A DNA stretch of 64,000 bases from an uncultured Prevotella sp. (GCA_900556465.1 USPK01000001.1:1-64000); one strand, 5' to 3'. Counted from the first letter of the stretch, positions 32,564 to 41,116 are shown. Notes: generated by a model from the sequence alone, not told the origin. Translations and numbers: made by a program.

Positions 32564-33862
32564 ATGAACGACATCGAATTTCAAACCGAAGCGGAAATCA
32601 AGGACTTCCAGGAAGAACTGCTCCGCCGCGACATGCGCTACCTCGCCGACCACTCGCCCTACTACCGGCGACTGTTCCGCTCCTACGACATCGACGTGGC
32701 GCGCATCCGCCACCTGGACGACCTGGAACAAATCCCTTTTACCGAAAAAAAGGACCTACAACTTTACAACGACGAGTTCCGTTGCTGTCCGAAGGAGAAA
32801 ATTATTGATTACATCACCACCTCGGGAACGCTGGGCGACCCCGTCACCTTCGGGTGCTCGGAAAAGGACTTGCAGCGCCTGGCCTACAACGAGAAGAAAT
32901 CGTTTGCCTGCGCCGGCCTGCGCCCCGGCAACATCTTGCAACTAATGACGACCATGGACAAACGCTTCATGGCCGGCTTGGCCTACTTCCTGGGCATCCG
33001 CGAGCTGGGCGCCAGCATCATCCGCGTGGGCAACGGCATCCCCGAACTGCAATGGGACACCATCCGCCGCCTCCAGCCCGACACGCTCATGTGCGTACCC
33101 TCGTTCATCCTGCGCCTCATCCAGTACGCCGAGGAGCACGGCATCGACTACCGCAACAGTAGCGTGCGGCGCATCATCGGTATCGGTGAAGGCCTGCGGG
33201 AGCAGGACTTTTCGCTCAACCTGCTGGGCCGTCGCATCAAGGAGAAGTGGGACGTGGACCTCTTCGCCACCTACTCGTCCACGGAAATGGGCGCGACGTT
33301 CTCCGAATGCCCCTACGGCTGCGGGGGACACGTCCACCCGGAGCTCATCATAGTGGAAATCATCGGCGACAACGACCTGCCCGTACCCGACGGGGAGGTG
33401 GGCGAAGTGGTCGTCACGACGCTCGGCGTGGAAGCCATGCCGCTGCTCCGCTTCCGCACGGGCGACATGGCGGCCAAGGTCACGGCGCCCTGCGCCTGCG
33501 GGCGCCACTCCTACCGACTGACGCCCCTCGTCGGCCGAAAGCACAACATGATAAAGCTCAAGGGAACGACGCTCTACCCGCCGGCCCTGAACGACGTGCT
33601 CGAGGGCACGCCTTACGTGGACAACTACGTCGTAGAGGTCAGCACAGGCGACGCGGGCACGGACCAGGTCCTCGTGAAAGTGGGGACCCGGCTGCCGCCC
33701 ACGCCGCAACTGGTGAAAGACCTGAAGGACCGCTTCCGGTCGCGCATCCGTGTCACGCCGGACATCGAGCTACTCCCCGTCGAGACGGTCCAACGCCTCA
33801 ACCATCCCGACGGGGCACGCAAGCCCGTCAAGTTCATTGACCTGAGAAAGCCGCTTAATTAA
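32564..33862 (+). CDS. Adenylate-forming ligase of the phenylacetate-CoA ligase type
   Basis: A 432-residue protein of PaaK-like length. The ATP-binding loop is YITTSGTLGDPVTFG (about residues 84-98), the adenine-binding motif is YSSTEMGATF, the GDMAA block contains the conserved aspartate, and a small C-terminal lid domain includes GRKHNMIKLKGTTLYP. It activates an aryl carboxylate, most likely the product of the ammonia-lyase, and passes it to CoA or ACP as starter. Metal-type cysteine clusters (CPYGCGG, CACG) are present, as in several PaaK relatives. Last gene of the cluster. Confidence 0.88.
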   Translation: MNDIEFQTEAEIKDFQEELLRRDMRYLADHSPYYRRLFRSYDIDVARIRHLDDLEQIPFTEKKDLQLYNDEFRCCPKEKIIDYITTSGTLGDPVTFGCSEKDLQRLAYNEKKSFACAGLRPGNILQLMTTMDKRFMAGLAYFLGIRELGASIIRVGNGIPELQWDTIRRLQPDTLMCVPSFILRLIQYAEEHGIDYRNSSVRRIIGIGEGLREQDFSLNLLGRRIKEKWDVDLFATYSSTEMGATFSECPYGCGGHVHPELIIVEIIGDNDLPVPDGEVGEVVVTTLGVEAMPLLRFRTGDMAAKVTAPCACGRHSYRLTPLVGRKHNMIKLKGTTLYPPALNDVLEGTPYVDNYVVEVSTGDAGTDQVLVKVGTRLPPTPQLVKDLKDRFRSRIRVTPDIELLPVETVQRLNHPDGARKPVKFIDLRKPLN

Positions 33863-33919
33863 CCTCCACGCCAGTCCGCTCCGCCGCCTGGCCGGAACGG
33901 GCTCTCCAAACCCGACATT

Positions 33920-34603
33920 ATGGAAATCGTTTACGAAGACAATCATCTCATCATCGTCAACAAGGCCGCCGGCGAGATTGTGCAGGGCGACAAGACGGGC
34001 GACCGTACCCTGGCCGACGACGTCAAGGCCTATATCAAGGAAAAGTATGCCAAGCCGGGCGCCGTATTCCTCGGCGTGGTCCATCGCCTGGACCGCCCGG
34101 TGAGCGGCCTCGTGGTCTTCGCACGGACCAGCAAGGCCCTGACGCGGCTCAACGAGATGTTCCGCAGCGGACAGGTGCAGAAGACGTACCACGCCCTGGT
34201 AGCGACGCCCGAACCGCCCCTGCCGGAAGAGGCCGTAGCCCTGACCCACTGGCTGACGCGCAACGAGCGGCAGAACCGGGCCTACGCGCACGACCACGAG
34301 GTGAAGGACAGCAAGGAAGCACGCCTGGACTTCCGCCCCATAGGCCGCAGCGACCGCTACACCCTGCTCGAAGTGCACCTCCATACGGGCCGCCACCACC
34401 AGATACGCTGCCAGCTGGCCGCCGTCGGGCTGCCGGTGAAGGGCGACCTGAAGTATGGCGCGCGCCGCAGTAATCCGGACGGCAGCATCTGTCTCCATGC
34501 GCGGCGCATCGTATTCGAGCATCCCGTGAGCCACCAGACCATCGACGTGACCGCCGCCTACCCGTCGCTCGCCCTGTGGCGGGCGTTCGACGGCCGCCCA
34601 TGA
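33920..34603 (+). CDS. RluA-family rRNA/tRNA pseudouridine synthase
   Basis: A 227-residue protein without an S4 domain. The catalytic motif VVHRLDRPVSGLVVFAR contains the essential aspartate, and HLHTGRHHQIRCQLA is the conserved C-terminal block. It isomerises uridine to pseudouridine in RNA. It follows the ligase gene after 57 bp on the same strand but is a housekeeping type and not expected to take part in pigment synthesis. A 13-bp perfect hairpin follows. Confidence 0.92.
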   Translation: MEIVYEDNHLIIVNKAAGEIVQGDKTGDRTLADDVKAYIKEKYAKPGAVFLGVVHRLDRPVSGLVVFARTSKALTRLNEMFRSGQVQKTYHALVATPEPPLPEEAVALTHWLTRNERQNRAYAHDHEVKDSKEARLDFRPIGRSDRYTLLEVHLHTGRHHQIRCQLAAVGLPVKGDLKYGARRSNPDGSICLHARRIVFEHPVSHQTIDVTAAYPSLALWRAFDGRP

Positions 34604-34628
34604 ACGACCCTCGGCCTGTCGGTCAGAA

Positions 34629-34670
34629 CGCAGTGCGCCGCCCTCCGCAACCGGAGAGCGGCGCACTGCG
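34629..34670. terminator. Shared hairpin between convergent RluA and DUF4435 genes
   Basis: Perfect stem CGCAGTGCGCCGC (34629-34641) / GCGGCGCACTGCG (34658-34670). The flanking T runs are short (CTTTC and TTCTG), so termination strength is uncertain. Confidence 0.55.
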
Positions 34671-34673
34671 CTT

Positions 34674-35780
34674 TCAGCGGCGGGCCGGCCGTCCCGCAGC
34701 GGGGGCCGGCCGCGGGGCGGACGCTCCGCCTGCCCCGCCGGCCTGGGGAAGCCCCGCCGCCGACGCGGGGCGCGAAACGGGCGGGAAGTGCTGTTGGAGG
34801 AAGCGGCGGACGTCGTCCTGCACGCGCAGGTAGGGCGGCGCCGTCACGTAACTCGTGTGCTTGCGGAGCATTTCCTCCACGCTGCCGACGGCGTGCTGAT
34901 AGGCCGACAGCTCGTTCTGCATCTGCGTGGCGTGTTCGGCCAGGCGGCGGATTTCGCGCTCGCGCTCGCGGCGCAGGGCTTCGCACACGCCGGCCAGCAT
35001 CGGCGCCACCACGCCGTCTTGCAGGTCGTGACCGCGCATATATAAATAGGTAGTCTGCGGCGTCAGGCCCAGCGCGCGCAACTCGTCGCAGAGCGGCTTG
35101 TACGTGGTGCGGCCCTGCCCGAACTGCCGCTGCAGGCGGTTCACCTTGGCGTTCACCTTGTGACGCAGGTGCTCCAGCGTCTGCTCGGGGTGGTAGAAGT
35201 TGAGCCGGTCCAGAGCGACGATGTGGTAGAAGTCGAGCATGGAGAAACGCGTGTAGCAATTGTAGCGGTAGGCCCAGACGTTCCACACAAAAAGAGGCCA
35301 GATGATTTCCGAGTAACTCGAAAGAAAGGCCTCGAAGTCGAAGATGCGGCGGTCGTTGAGCGTCACCATGACACAGACGTTCTGCAACGCCGGCGCGTAG
35401 CACTGGAAATTCTCTATGGCGTAGACGTACGTGTGAAAGACGAAGGGATTGTTGCACACCTGCCACGACGTCGGCGTAGTCCCCTGGAGCAGGTAGTCGT
35501 AGTCCGCATCGACACAGGCTATCATGCACGAGCCCAGGCGCTCGCCCAGCTGGTTGGCCAGCGCCATCTTCTTGCCCTTGCACAAGGACTTGCTCGAAGG
35601 GAGCATAACCTCGAAGTAACAGTCCGGTGTCTCCAGAGCCCGCAGGAGGTTGCTCCAGAAGAACACGTCGTCATAGCTTTCGACGTAGGCTACGATCTTG
35701 CGCCGCGCGTGGCGGCCGTTCAGGCGGTTGGCCGCGGCGATGTAGGCCGAGTTCAGGTTTTGCGAAAGACGCTTGGGCAT
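34674..35780 (-). CDS. DUF4435 protein with TOPRIM-like motifs
   Basis: A 368-residue protein. The N-terminal half shows a TOPRIM-like pattern: a glutamate in IVAYVESYDDVFFW (about residue 34) and a D-x-D in IACVDADYDYLL. This would make a metal-dependent nuclease or nucleotidyl-transfer site. The middle (PFVFHTYVYAIENFQCYA) is typical of DUF4435. A C-terminal coiled-coil region (about 270-330) ends in a low-complexity Ala/Pro/Gly tail. The partner is the AAA ATPase upstream on the same strand, separated by a repeat element. This ATPase plus DUF4435 pairing is the architecture of PARIS (AriA/AriB) anti-phage systems; here it may instead be a conserved housekeeping pair. Confidence 0.75.
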   Translation of the reverse strand: MPKRLSQNLNSAYIAAANRLNGRHARRKIVAYVESYDDVFFWSNLLRALETPDCYFEVMLPSSKSLCKGKKMALANQLGERLGSCMIACVDADYDYLLQGTTPTSWQVCNNPFVFHTYVYAIENFQCYAPALQNVCVMVTLNDRRIFDFEAFLSSYSEIIWPLFVWNVWAYRYNCYTRFSMLDFYHIVALDRLNFYHPEQTLEHLRHKVNAKVNRLQRQFGQGRTTYKPLCDELRALGLTPQTTYLYMRGHDLQDGVVAPMLAGVCEALRREREREIRRLAEHATQMQNELSAYQHAVGSVEEMLRKHTSYVTAPPYLRVQDDVRRFLQQHFPPVSRPASAAGLPQAGGAGGASAPRPAPAAGRPARR

Positions 35781-35812
35781 GGCGTAAACGGTAGGAGTAA
35801 GGAAACAATCAC

Positions 35813-35875
35813 GGGGCTAAGGCCCGTAAAAACTGGAATAGGCCCCGTCGCGACGGGGCTAAGGCCCGTGGCGCG
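35813..35875 (+). repeat. 63-bp three-unit repeat element, copy 8, inside a two-gene operon
   Basis: Units at 35813-35833, 35834-35854 and 35855-35875, with cores GGGGCTAAGGCCC, GGAATAGGCCCC and GGGGCTAAGGCCC. Units 2 and 3 make a partial palindrome (GGCCCCGTCGCGACGGGGC). It lies between the ATPase and DUF4435 genes, which are on the same strand. Confidence 0.9.
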
Positions 35876-35906
35876 GCCCCCGGAGGCCGGCGCTGCGCGG
35901 AGCGGG

Positions 35907-36734
35907 TCAGACCGTAATCTCGGAGACCTCGGTGACCGCGTCCTCCCAGCCGTCCATGATGAGTGCGGGGGAGTGGGTCGTGAGTACGACCTGGGCGTTC
36001 GGGTTCATCTCGCGCACCATGCTGATCAAGCGCTTCTGCCACTCGAAATGCAGGCTGGCCTCCGGCTCGTCCATGAAGAGGACGTAGTGCTGCTGGTCCT
36101 CGGTCAGGGCGGTAAGGAGAATGACGAGAATCTGCTTCTCTCCGCTCGAGAGCAGGTAGGGCTGGAGCGGCTCGCCGTACTGGATGAAGCTCAGCTCGTT
36201 GCTGTTGCGGTCGATGCGCTTGCCCGTTTCGCTGAAAAGGTCGTCCACGAGGTCCTGGAAGCGGGTCTTGCTCGCGGCCACTGAGGCCGCTTTCTCGCGG
36301 ACGTCGGCCTCGCCGCTCGAGAGCATTTGAATCATGCGGTTGGCCACGTTGACCTGATAGTCCAAATAGCGGCGCTGCAGGATGTAGAGTTGCCAGTCGA
36401 GCTCGGTCGTCACCCGCACGTCGGTGAGCTTGAGCAGGCGGTCGGTGCCCAGGAGGCGGCGGTCGAAGCTGCGGATGATGTCGTAACGGATGCCGGTGGC
36501 GTCGGACGGGTCGAAGTCGACCTTGACGCCCAGCTTGGACGAGGTGACGATGTCCTCGCCCGAGGGCGTCGCGCACAGGTGCTGGACGAGGCGGTTAATA
36601 ATGGTGCTCTTGCCGGCACCGTTGCCGCCGCTGAGCACATTGACGTCGGGGCGCAGGTTCCAGACGATGTGTTTGTGGCCGCTCCACAAACTGCTGATTT
36701 CAATACGCGTAATGTAGTTTCCCAGTTTGATCAT
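35907..36734 (-). CDS. AAA family ATPase (AAA_15/21, RecF/OLD-like)
   Basis: A 275-residue ABC-type ATPase. Walker A is GGNGAGKST, the signature is LSSGEKQILVIL, Walker B is VLFMDEPEASLHF, and the switch histidine lies in LTTHSPALI; the protein is short, with a coiled insert around the middle. I take the ATG at 36734 because TACATTTG at 36757-36764 predicts a transcript start near 36750, which leaves the alternative ATG at 36746 almost without leader. It is the first gene of a pair with the DUF4435/TOPRIM-like gene, so it may sense DNA ends or foreign proteins and control that effector. DNA metabolism unrelated to defence is the alternative. Confidence 0.85.
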   Translation of the reverse strand: MIKLGNYITRIEISSLWSGHKHIVWNLRPDVNVLSGGNGAGKSTIINRLVQHLCATPSGEDIVTSSKLGVKVDFDPSDATGIRYDIIRSFDRRLLGTDRLLKLTDVRVTTELDWQLYILQRRYLDYQVNVANRMIQMLSSGEADVREKAASVAASKTRFQDLVDDLFSETGKRIDRNSNELSFIQYGEPLQPYLLSSGEKQILVILLTALTEDQQHYVLFMDEPEASLHFEWQKRLISMVREMNPNAQVVLTTHSPALIMDGWEDAVTEVSEITV

Positions 36735-36756
36735 AGAGGCAAGCATAGGTTTGTTG

Positions 36757-36764
36757 CAAATGTA
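36757..36764 (-). promoter_or_regulatory. -7 box of the ATPase/DUF4435 unit
   Basis: TACATTTG on the minus strand. TTCG about 17 bp further upstream is a poor -33 match. Confidence 0.55.
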
Positions 36765-36871
36765 CTTACTTTTCCGAAAGGCGAATAACGTTTTACCACG
36801 ATTTAGTAGTGAAAAAATGCGAATCCGTCGATTTTTCGATAATGCGGGGAGTATGGGCGGAGACTAATTAT

Positions 36872-36879
36872 TAACTTTG
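36872..36879 (+). promoter_or_regulatory. -7 box of the large outer-membrane receptor gene
   Basis: TAACTTTG, 40 bp upstream of the ATG at 36919, in an AT-rich gap of 184 bp between divergent genes. Confidence 0.65.
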
Positions 36880-36918
36880 CAACCTGGAAATCCACCATGA
36901 CCAAACACATTCCGTATC

Positions 36919-39918
36919 ATGAATAAGAAATCAACTTTACTCCTCTGCTGTGTCCTTGCCGGCGCAGGCGGGGCCAGTGCGCAACGCTACGTTGTGACCG
37001 GCTCCGTGCGCAACGCCAAGACGCACAATCCGGTGGAGTTTGCTTCGGCAGCCTTGTTGCGTACCGACAGCACTGTGGTGAGCGGCGCCACTACGGACGA
37101 GAAAGGGGCTTTCAAAATCAACGCCAAGGGGGCGGGGAAATTCATCGTCAGAATCACTTACGTAGGATTTGACCCGACATACAAGAACGTAGAACTCTCC
37201 GCCGCGCGCGACTCCGTCAACGTAGGGCTGCTCGACATGAACTCGAGCGACGTCACCCTGGGGACGGCGGTCGTATCGGTGACGGCCTCCCGCGTAGAGC
37301 AGAAGGCGGACACCACGGTCTACAACGCATCGGCCTACCGCGTGCCGGAAGGTTCCACACTGGAAGCGCTCATCAAGCAACTCCCGGGCGTGGAAATCTC
37401 AGACGACGGTACCATCAAGTGGAATGGCAAGGAAGTCAAGGAGTTTCTCATCAACGGCAAAGACTTCTTCAAGGGCGACACGGAAATTGCCATGAAGAAC
37501 CTGCCCACGGAACTCGTCAGCAAGATTAAGGCCTACGACAAGGCGAGCGACTACACGGAACAGACGGGTATTGACGACGGCGAGGAGACCACGGTGCTCG
37601 ACATCACGACGAAGAAGAAATTTGACGAATCGTGGGTGTCGAACCTCGACCTGGCTTACGGTACGAAGGACCGCTACTCGACGCGCTTCTTCGGTACGCG
37701 CTTCACGGACAACTCCCGCATCACGGCCTACGGCTCGGCCAACAACGTGGGCGATCGCGGCTTCGGCGGCCCGCGCGGCTTCGGCGGCAGGAACAACGGC
37801 CTGTCGGCCCGCAAGAACGCCGGTATGGACTTCTACTGGGACAACGGCAAGGAGCGCCGCGAAGGCGGACGCCTGGAACTGGGCGGTAACGTGCGCTACT
37901 CGCACAATAGCACCGACCTGGTCAGCACTACGGCTTCGGAAACGTTCCTCTCGTCCGGTTCGAGCAGCTCGTTCAGCAACAGCAGCAGCCTGAGCCGCTC
38001 GAGCTCCACGAACGTGAACAGCGCCTTCCGCCTGCAGTGGAATCCCGACTCGATGACGACCATCATCTTCCGGCCCTCCTTCTCGCACAGCGACAGCCAC
38101 TCCTCGGGCGACAGCCACTCGGCCACGTTCAACAGCGACCCGTATGCCATCGACGGCATCGAGAACCCGCTCGACAGCGTCTTACTCCAAAATATACCAC
38201 CTAGTTTGGAAGAAATTTTAGTAAACCAAAACCAGCGCTGGTCCCTGGGCGACAGCAAAAGCAACACGGTGGAAGGCTCGTTGATGGCTATCCGCCGGCT
38301 CAACAGCAAGGGGCGCAACGTCTCGCTCAACGCTTCGGCCGGCTACACCAAGAGCGAAAGCAACTCGTTCTCCGTTTCCAACATCCAATATTATAACGGT
38401 ACGAACGGCAGTTTCCTGAACCAGTACAGCACGACGCCGGGCAAGAACTGGAACTACAGTGTCCGCGTAGGCTACACCGAGCCGATTGCGAAGAACTGGT
38501 ACTTGGAAGCCCGCTATCAGTTCTCCTATAAATATACGGACAGCAACCGCTCGCGCTACAACCTGGACAGCCTGGGCGGCGACTGGGCCGACATCGACTG
38601 GGCGCTGAACCATATCGGCACCCTGCCGACGCAGGACGACATCCTTAATACGGTGCGCGACCTGAACAACAGCCAGTACGCCACGTATAAGTACTACAAC
38701 CACAGCGCCAACATCGGCATCCGCTACAATACGAAGACCATCCGCTTCAATGCGGGCGTGAACTTCGACCCCGAGAAGACGAACCTCGCCTACGAGCGCC
38801 CGGGGCAGAACATCGATACCGTCATCACGCGCAAGGTATTCAACGTCTCGCCGCAGATACGCTTCCGCTACAAGTTCTCCGACACCAGCCAGCTGGACAT
38901 ACGCTACCGCGGCTCTTCGTCGCAGCCCTCCATGACGGACCTTATCGCCGTCATCGACGACTCCGACCCGCTGAACATTTCAATGGGTAACCCGGGCCTG
39001 AAGCCTTCGTGGAGCAACAACCTCCGTATCTTCTACAACACGTACAATACGGAACGGCAGCAGGGCATGATGGCCGGTTTCTTCCTGACGCAGGAGAAGA
39101 ACTCGGTGAGCAACCGCGTGATTTACGACGAGAGTACGGGTATCCGCTACACCCGTCCGGAGAACATCAGCGGTAACTGGAACGCCAACGGCCACTACAT
39201 GTTCAACACGGGATTCGGTCCCGACAAGACCATCACCCTGGCCACGTTCACGGGCCTGAGCTACAGCAACGCGGTGGGCTACATCAGCAGCTACGACGGC
39301 TCGAGCAGCGGCTCCACGGGTAGCGTTGTCGAAACGGGCGCCTTGAACAGCTACAACGACTACGACAACCTGTTCCGCTCCACCAGTTCGAGCAAAAACA
39401 CGACGCGTACCCTGGGCATCAACGAAAACTTGAACCTCTCCTACCGCACGGACATGTTCGACGTGGGCCTTATCGGACAACTGCGCTACCAGCACGCCCG
39501 CGCCACGCTCCAGGAGAATGCCAACATGGACACCTGGAACTTTGCCTACGGCGCCAATGCCAACGTGAACTTCGACTGGGGCATGAGCCTCTCCACCGAT
39601 ATCCGCATGACCTCGCGCCGTGGCTATTCGGACAACTCCATGAATACGAACGAGCTGGTCTGGAACGCGCAGATTGCCCAGAGTTTCCTGAAGAACGACG
39701 CGGCGACCATCAGCCTGCAGTTCTATGACATCCTCCACCAGCAGAGCAACGTGTCGCGCGTCATTAATGCGACCATGCGCAGCGACTCCTGGAACAACGC
39801 CATCAACGCTTACTGCATGGTTCACTTCATTTACCGTCTGAACATCTTCGGCGGAACGAGCAACGGCGGTAACAGAGGCCCCGGCGGTCCCGGCATGCCG
39901 ATGCACCGGATGTATTGA
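36919..39918 (+). CDS. Large outer-membrane beta-barrel receptor with carboxypeptidase-regulatory domain
   Basis: A 999-residue protein. The signal peptide MNKKSTLLLCCVLAGAGGASA is followed by a regulatory-like beta-sandwich at about 23-110 (YVVTGSVRNAKTHNPVEFASAALL), a plug-like domain at about 120-215 (LIKQLPGVEISDDGTIKWNGK) and a long OMP_b-brl barrel. It has Ser/Asn-rich loops (SSGSSSSFSNSSSLSRSSS near 342-360) and a glycine-rich C-terminus (NRGPGGPGMP) that does not end in the usual aromatic barrel strand. It has no SusD neighbour. It probably transports or secretes an unidentified ligand. Codon use is less GC-extreme than in surrounding genes, which suggests high expression. Confidence 0.85.
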   Translation: MNKKSTLLLCCVLAGAGGASAQRYVVTGSVRNAKTHNPVEFASAALLRTDSTVVSGATTDEKGAFKINAKGAGKFIVRITYVGFDPTYKNVELSAARDSVNVGLLDMNSSDVTLGTAVVSVTASRVEQKADTTVYNASAYRVPEGSTLEALIKQLPGVEISDDGTIKWNGKEVKEFLINGKDFFKGDTEIAMKNLPTELVSKIKAYDKASDYTEQTGIDDGEETTVLDITTKKKFDESWVSNLDLAYGTKDRYSTRFFGTRFTDNSRITAYGSANNVGDRGFGGPRGFGGRNNGLSARKNAGMDFYWDNGKERREGGRLELGGNVRYSHNSTDLVSTTASETFLSSGSSSSFSNSSSLSRSSSTNVNSAFRLQWNPDSMTTIIFRPSFSHSDSHSSGDSHSATFNSDPYAIDGIENPLDSVLLQNIPPSLEEILVNQNQRWSLGDSKSNTVEGSLMAIRRLNSKGRNVSLNASAGYTKSESNSFSVSNIQYYNGTNGSFLNQYSTTPGKNWNYSVRVGYTEPIAKNWYLEARYQFSYKYTDSNRSRYNLDSLGGDWADIDWALNHIGTLPTQDDILNTVRDLNNSQYATYKYYNHSANIGIRYNTKTIRFNAGVNFDPEKTNLAYERPGQNIDTVITRKVFNVSPQIRFRYKFSDTSQLDIRYRGSSSQPSMTDLIAVIDDSDPLNISMGNPGLKPSWSNNLRIFYNTYNTERQQGMMAGFFLTQEKNSVSNRVIYDESTGIRYTRPENISGNWNANGHYMFNTGFGPDKTITLATFTGLSYSNAVGYISSYDGSSSGSTGSVVETGALNSYNDYDNLFRSTSSSKNTTRTLGINENLNLSYRTDMFDVGLIGQLRYQHARATLQENANMDTWNFAYGANANVNFDWGMSLSTDIRMTSRRGYSDNSMNTNELVWNAQIAQSFLKNDAATISLQFYDILHQQSNVSRVINATMRSDSWNNAINAYCMVHFIYRLNIFGGTSNGGNRGPGGPGMPMHRMY

Positions 39919-39963
39919 TCCGAAAAACAGCGGCGCGGACACTGCGCCGTCCGCCTATCCCCC

Positions 39964-40015
39964 AAAAGTCCGGCAGGCAGGTGCCCCAACGTGCACCTGG
40001 CCTGCCGGACTTTTT
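39964..40015. terminator. Strong terminator after the large receptor gene
   Basis: AAAAGTCCGGCAGGC (39964 on) pairs with GCCTGCCGGACTTTTT (40000-40015), with an inner AGGTGC/GCACCT stem. The A run and T run make it usable in both directions. Confidence 0.9.
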
Positions 40016-40049
40016 CCTTATAAAACGCAACACGAAAAAATTATTTTCG

Positions 40050-40057
40050 TAATTTTG
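40050..40057 (+). promoter_or_regulatory. -7 box of the corA transcript
   Basis: TAATTTTG, giving a leader of about 125 nt that contains a short acidic reading frame and a hairpin. Confidence 0.6.
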
Positions 40058-40086
40058 CACTCGCAAACCAATACCTCATCCTATCA

Positions 40087-40122
40087 ATGGACGACTATCA
40101 CGCGGAAAACGACAAGCACTAA
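40087..40122 (+). CDS. Putative acidic leader peptide of corA (11 residues)
   Basis: The frame ATG to TAA encodes MDDYHAENDKH, with four acidic residues among eleven. It lies in the predicted corA leader, 24 bp after the likely transcript start. Two codons after the initiator are Asp-Asp. Such N-terminal acidic runs are known to destabilise translating ribosomes when Mg2+ is low, the basis of Mg2+ sensing by MgtL-type leaders in enterobacteria. A hairpin (40124-40157) follows directly. Whether it is translated is unknown, and a chance ORF of this length is quite possible. Confidence 0.35.
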   Translation: MDDYHAENDKH

Positions 40123-40123
40123 T

Positions 40124-40157
40124 ACCGGGAGCAGCGCCTAAGCGGTACCTTCCCGGT
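40124..40157 (+). promoter_or_regulatory. Hairpin in the corA leader
   Basis: ACCGGGA (40124-40130) pairs with TCCCGGT (40151-40157), with an inner CGC/GCG pairing in the 20-nt loop. It begins one base after the stop codon of the small acidic frame. No T run follows directly; TTTTT is at about 40169. Confidence 0.45.
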
Positions 40158-40189
40158 CATCATTAACCCTTTTTACGAAGGAACTGCCT

Positions 40190-41116
40190 ATGCGAACTTA
40201 CTGGAATACCCACCAGACATTGCGCACCTTGGACAAGTGGGAACCCAACTGCTGGGTGCAAGTCACCTGCCCGACGGCCGACGACGAGGACTTCCTCTAC
40301 AACACACTCCACATCCCCGACTACTTCCTGGACGACATCCGAGATAAGGACGAACGGTCCCGCTACGACTACGACGACGGCTGGACGCTCATCATCCTGC
40401 GCATCCCTTACGTCAAAGAGGTGCGCTCGCGCACGCCCCATACCACCATCCCGCTGGGTATAATCCTGAACAAAGGAATCTGCATCACGGTCTGCAACTA
40501 CGAGACCAACATGATGATAGACTTTGTCTCGTACCAACAGAAACGCAACCGCGGCTTCACGGATGCCGTGGACCTCGTGTTCCGCCTGTTCCTCTCTTCA
40601 GCCGTCTGGTATCTGAAGCGCCTCAAACAGATCAACATCCTCATAGAAGAGGCCAAGCGCAACCTGGACAAGAAGATAGACAACGAAGACCTTATCAGCC
40701 TGTCGCGTCTGCAAGACAGCCTGACTTATTTCATTACCTCCATCCGCGGCAACGAAACGCTCCTTTCCAAGCTGAAGTTTAAGCTGCCCGTCGACGAACT
40801 GGACGCGGACCTCATCGAAGATGTCACGATCGAGATGAACCAGGCCCGTGAGACGACCAATATATATACGAACATCCTCGACTCGACCATGGAGACCTAC
40901 GCCAGTATCATCAACAACAACATGTCGGGCGTCATGAAGCAGATGACTTCCATTTCCATCATCCTCATGTTCCCGACGCTCATTGCCAGTATCTTCGGCA
41001 TGAATCTTATTTCCGGTCTCGAGGAGACCTGGTGGGGCTTCCCCCTGGTCATTGGCGCTTCGTTTGTCATAACCGGAATCTTCTACGCTTTCTTTCGCCG
41101 GAAAGCGTGGATTTAA
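40190..41116 (+). CDS. corA: CorA-family magnesium/cobalt transporter
   Basis: A 308-residue protein. It has a long cytoplasmic N-terminal domain with the stalk helix (about 130-245, many charged residues), then two transmembrane segments (about 248-268 and 276-298). The universal GMN signature is in TLIASIFGMNLISG, and a basic tail ends FFRRKAWI. It forms a pentameric Mg2+ channel in the inner membrane. It is transcribed alone, with the leader described above. Confidence 0.93.
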   Translation: MRTYWNTHQTLRTLDKWEPNCWVQVTCPTADDEDFLYNTLHIPDYFLDDIRDKDERSRYDYDDGWTLIILRIPYVKEVRSRTPHTTIPLGIILNKGICITVCNYETNMMIDFVSYQQKRNRGFTDAVDLVFRLFLSSAVWYLKRLKQINILIEEAKRNLDKKIDNEDLISLSRLQDSLTYFITSIRGNETLLSKLKFKLPVDELDADLIEDVTIEMNQARETTNIYTNILDSTMETYASIINNNMSGVMKQMTSISIILMFPTLIASIFGMNLISGLEETWWGFPLVIGASFVITGIFYAFFRRKAWI

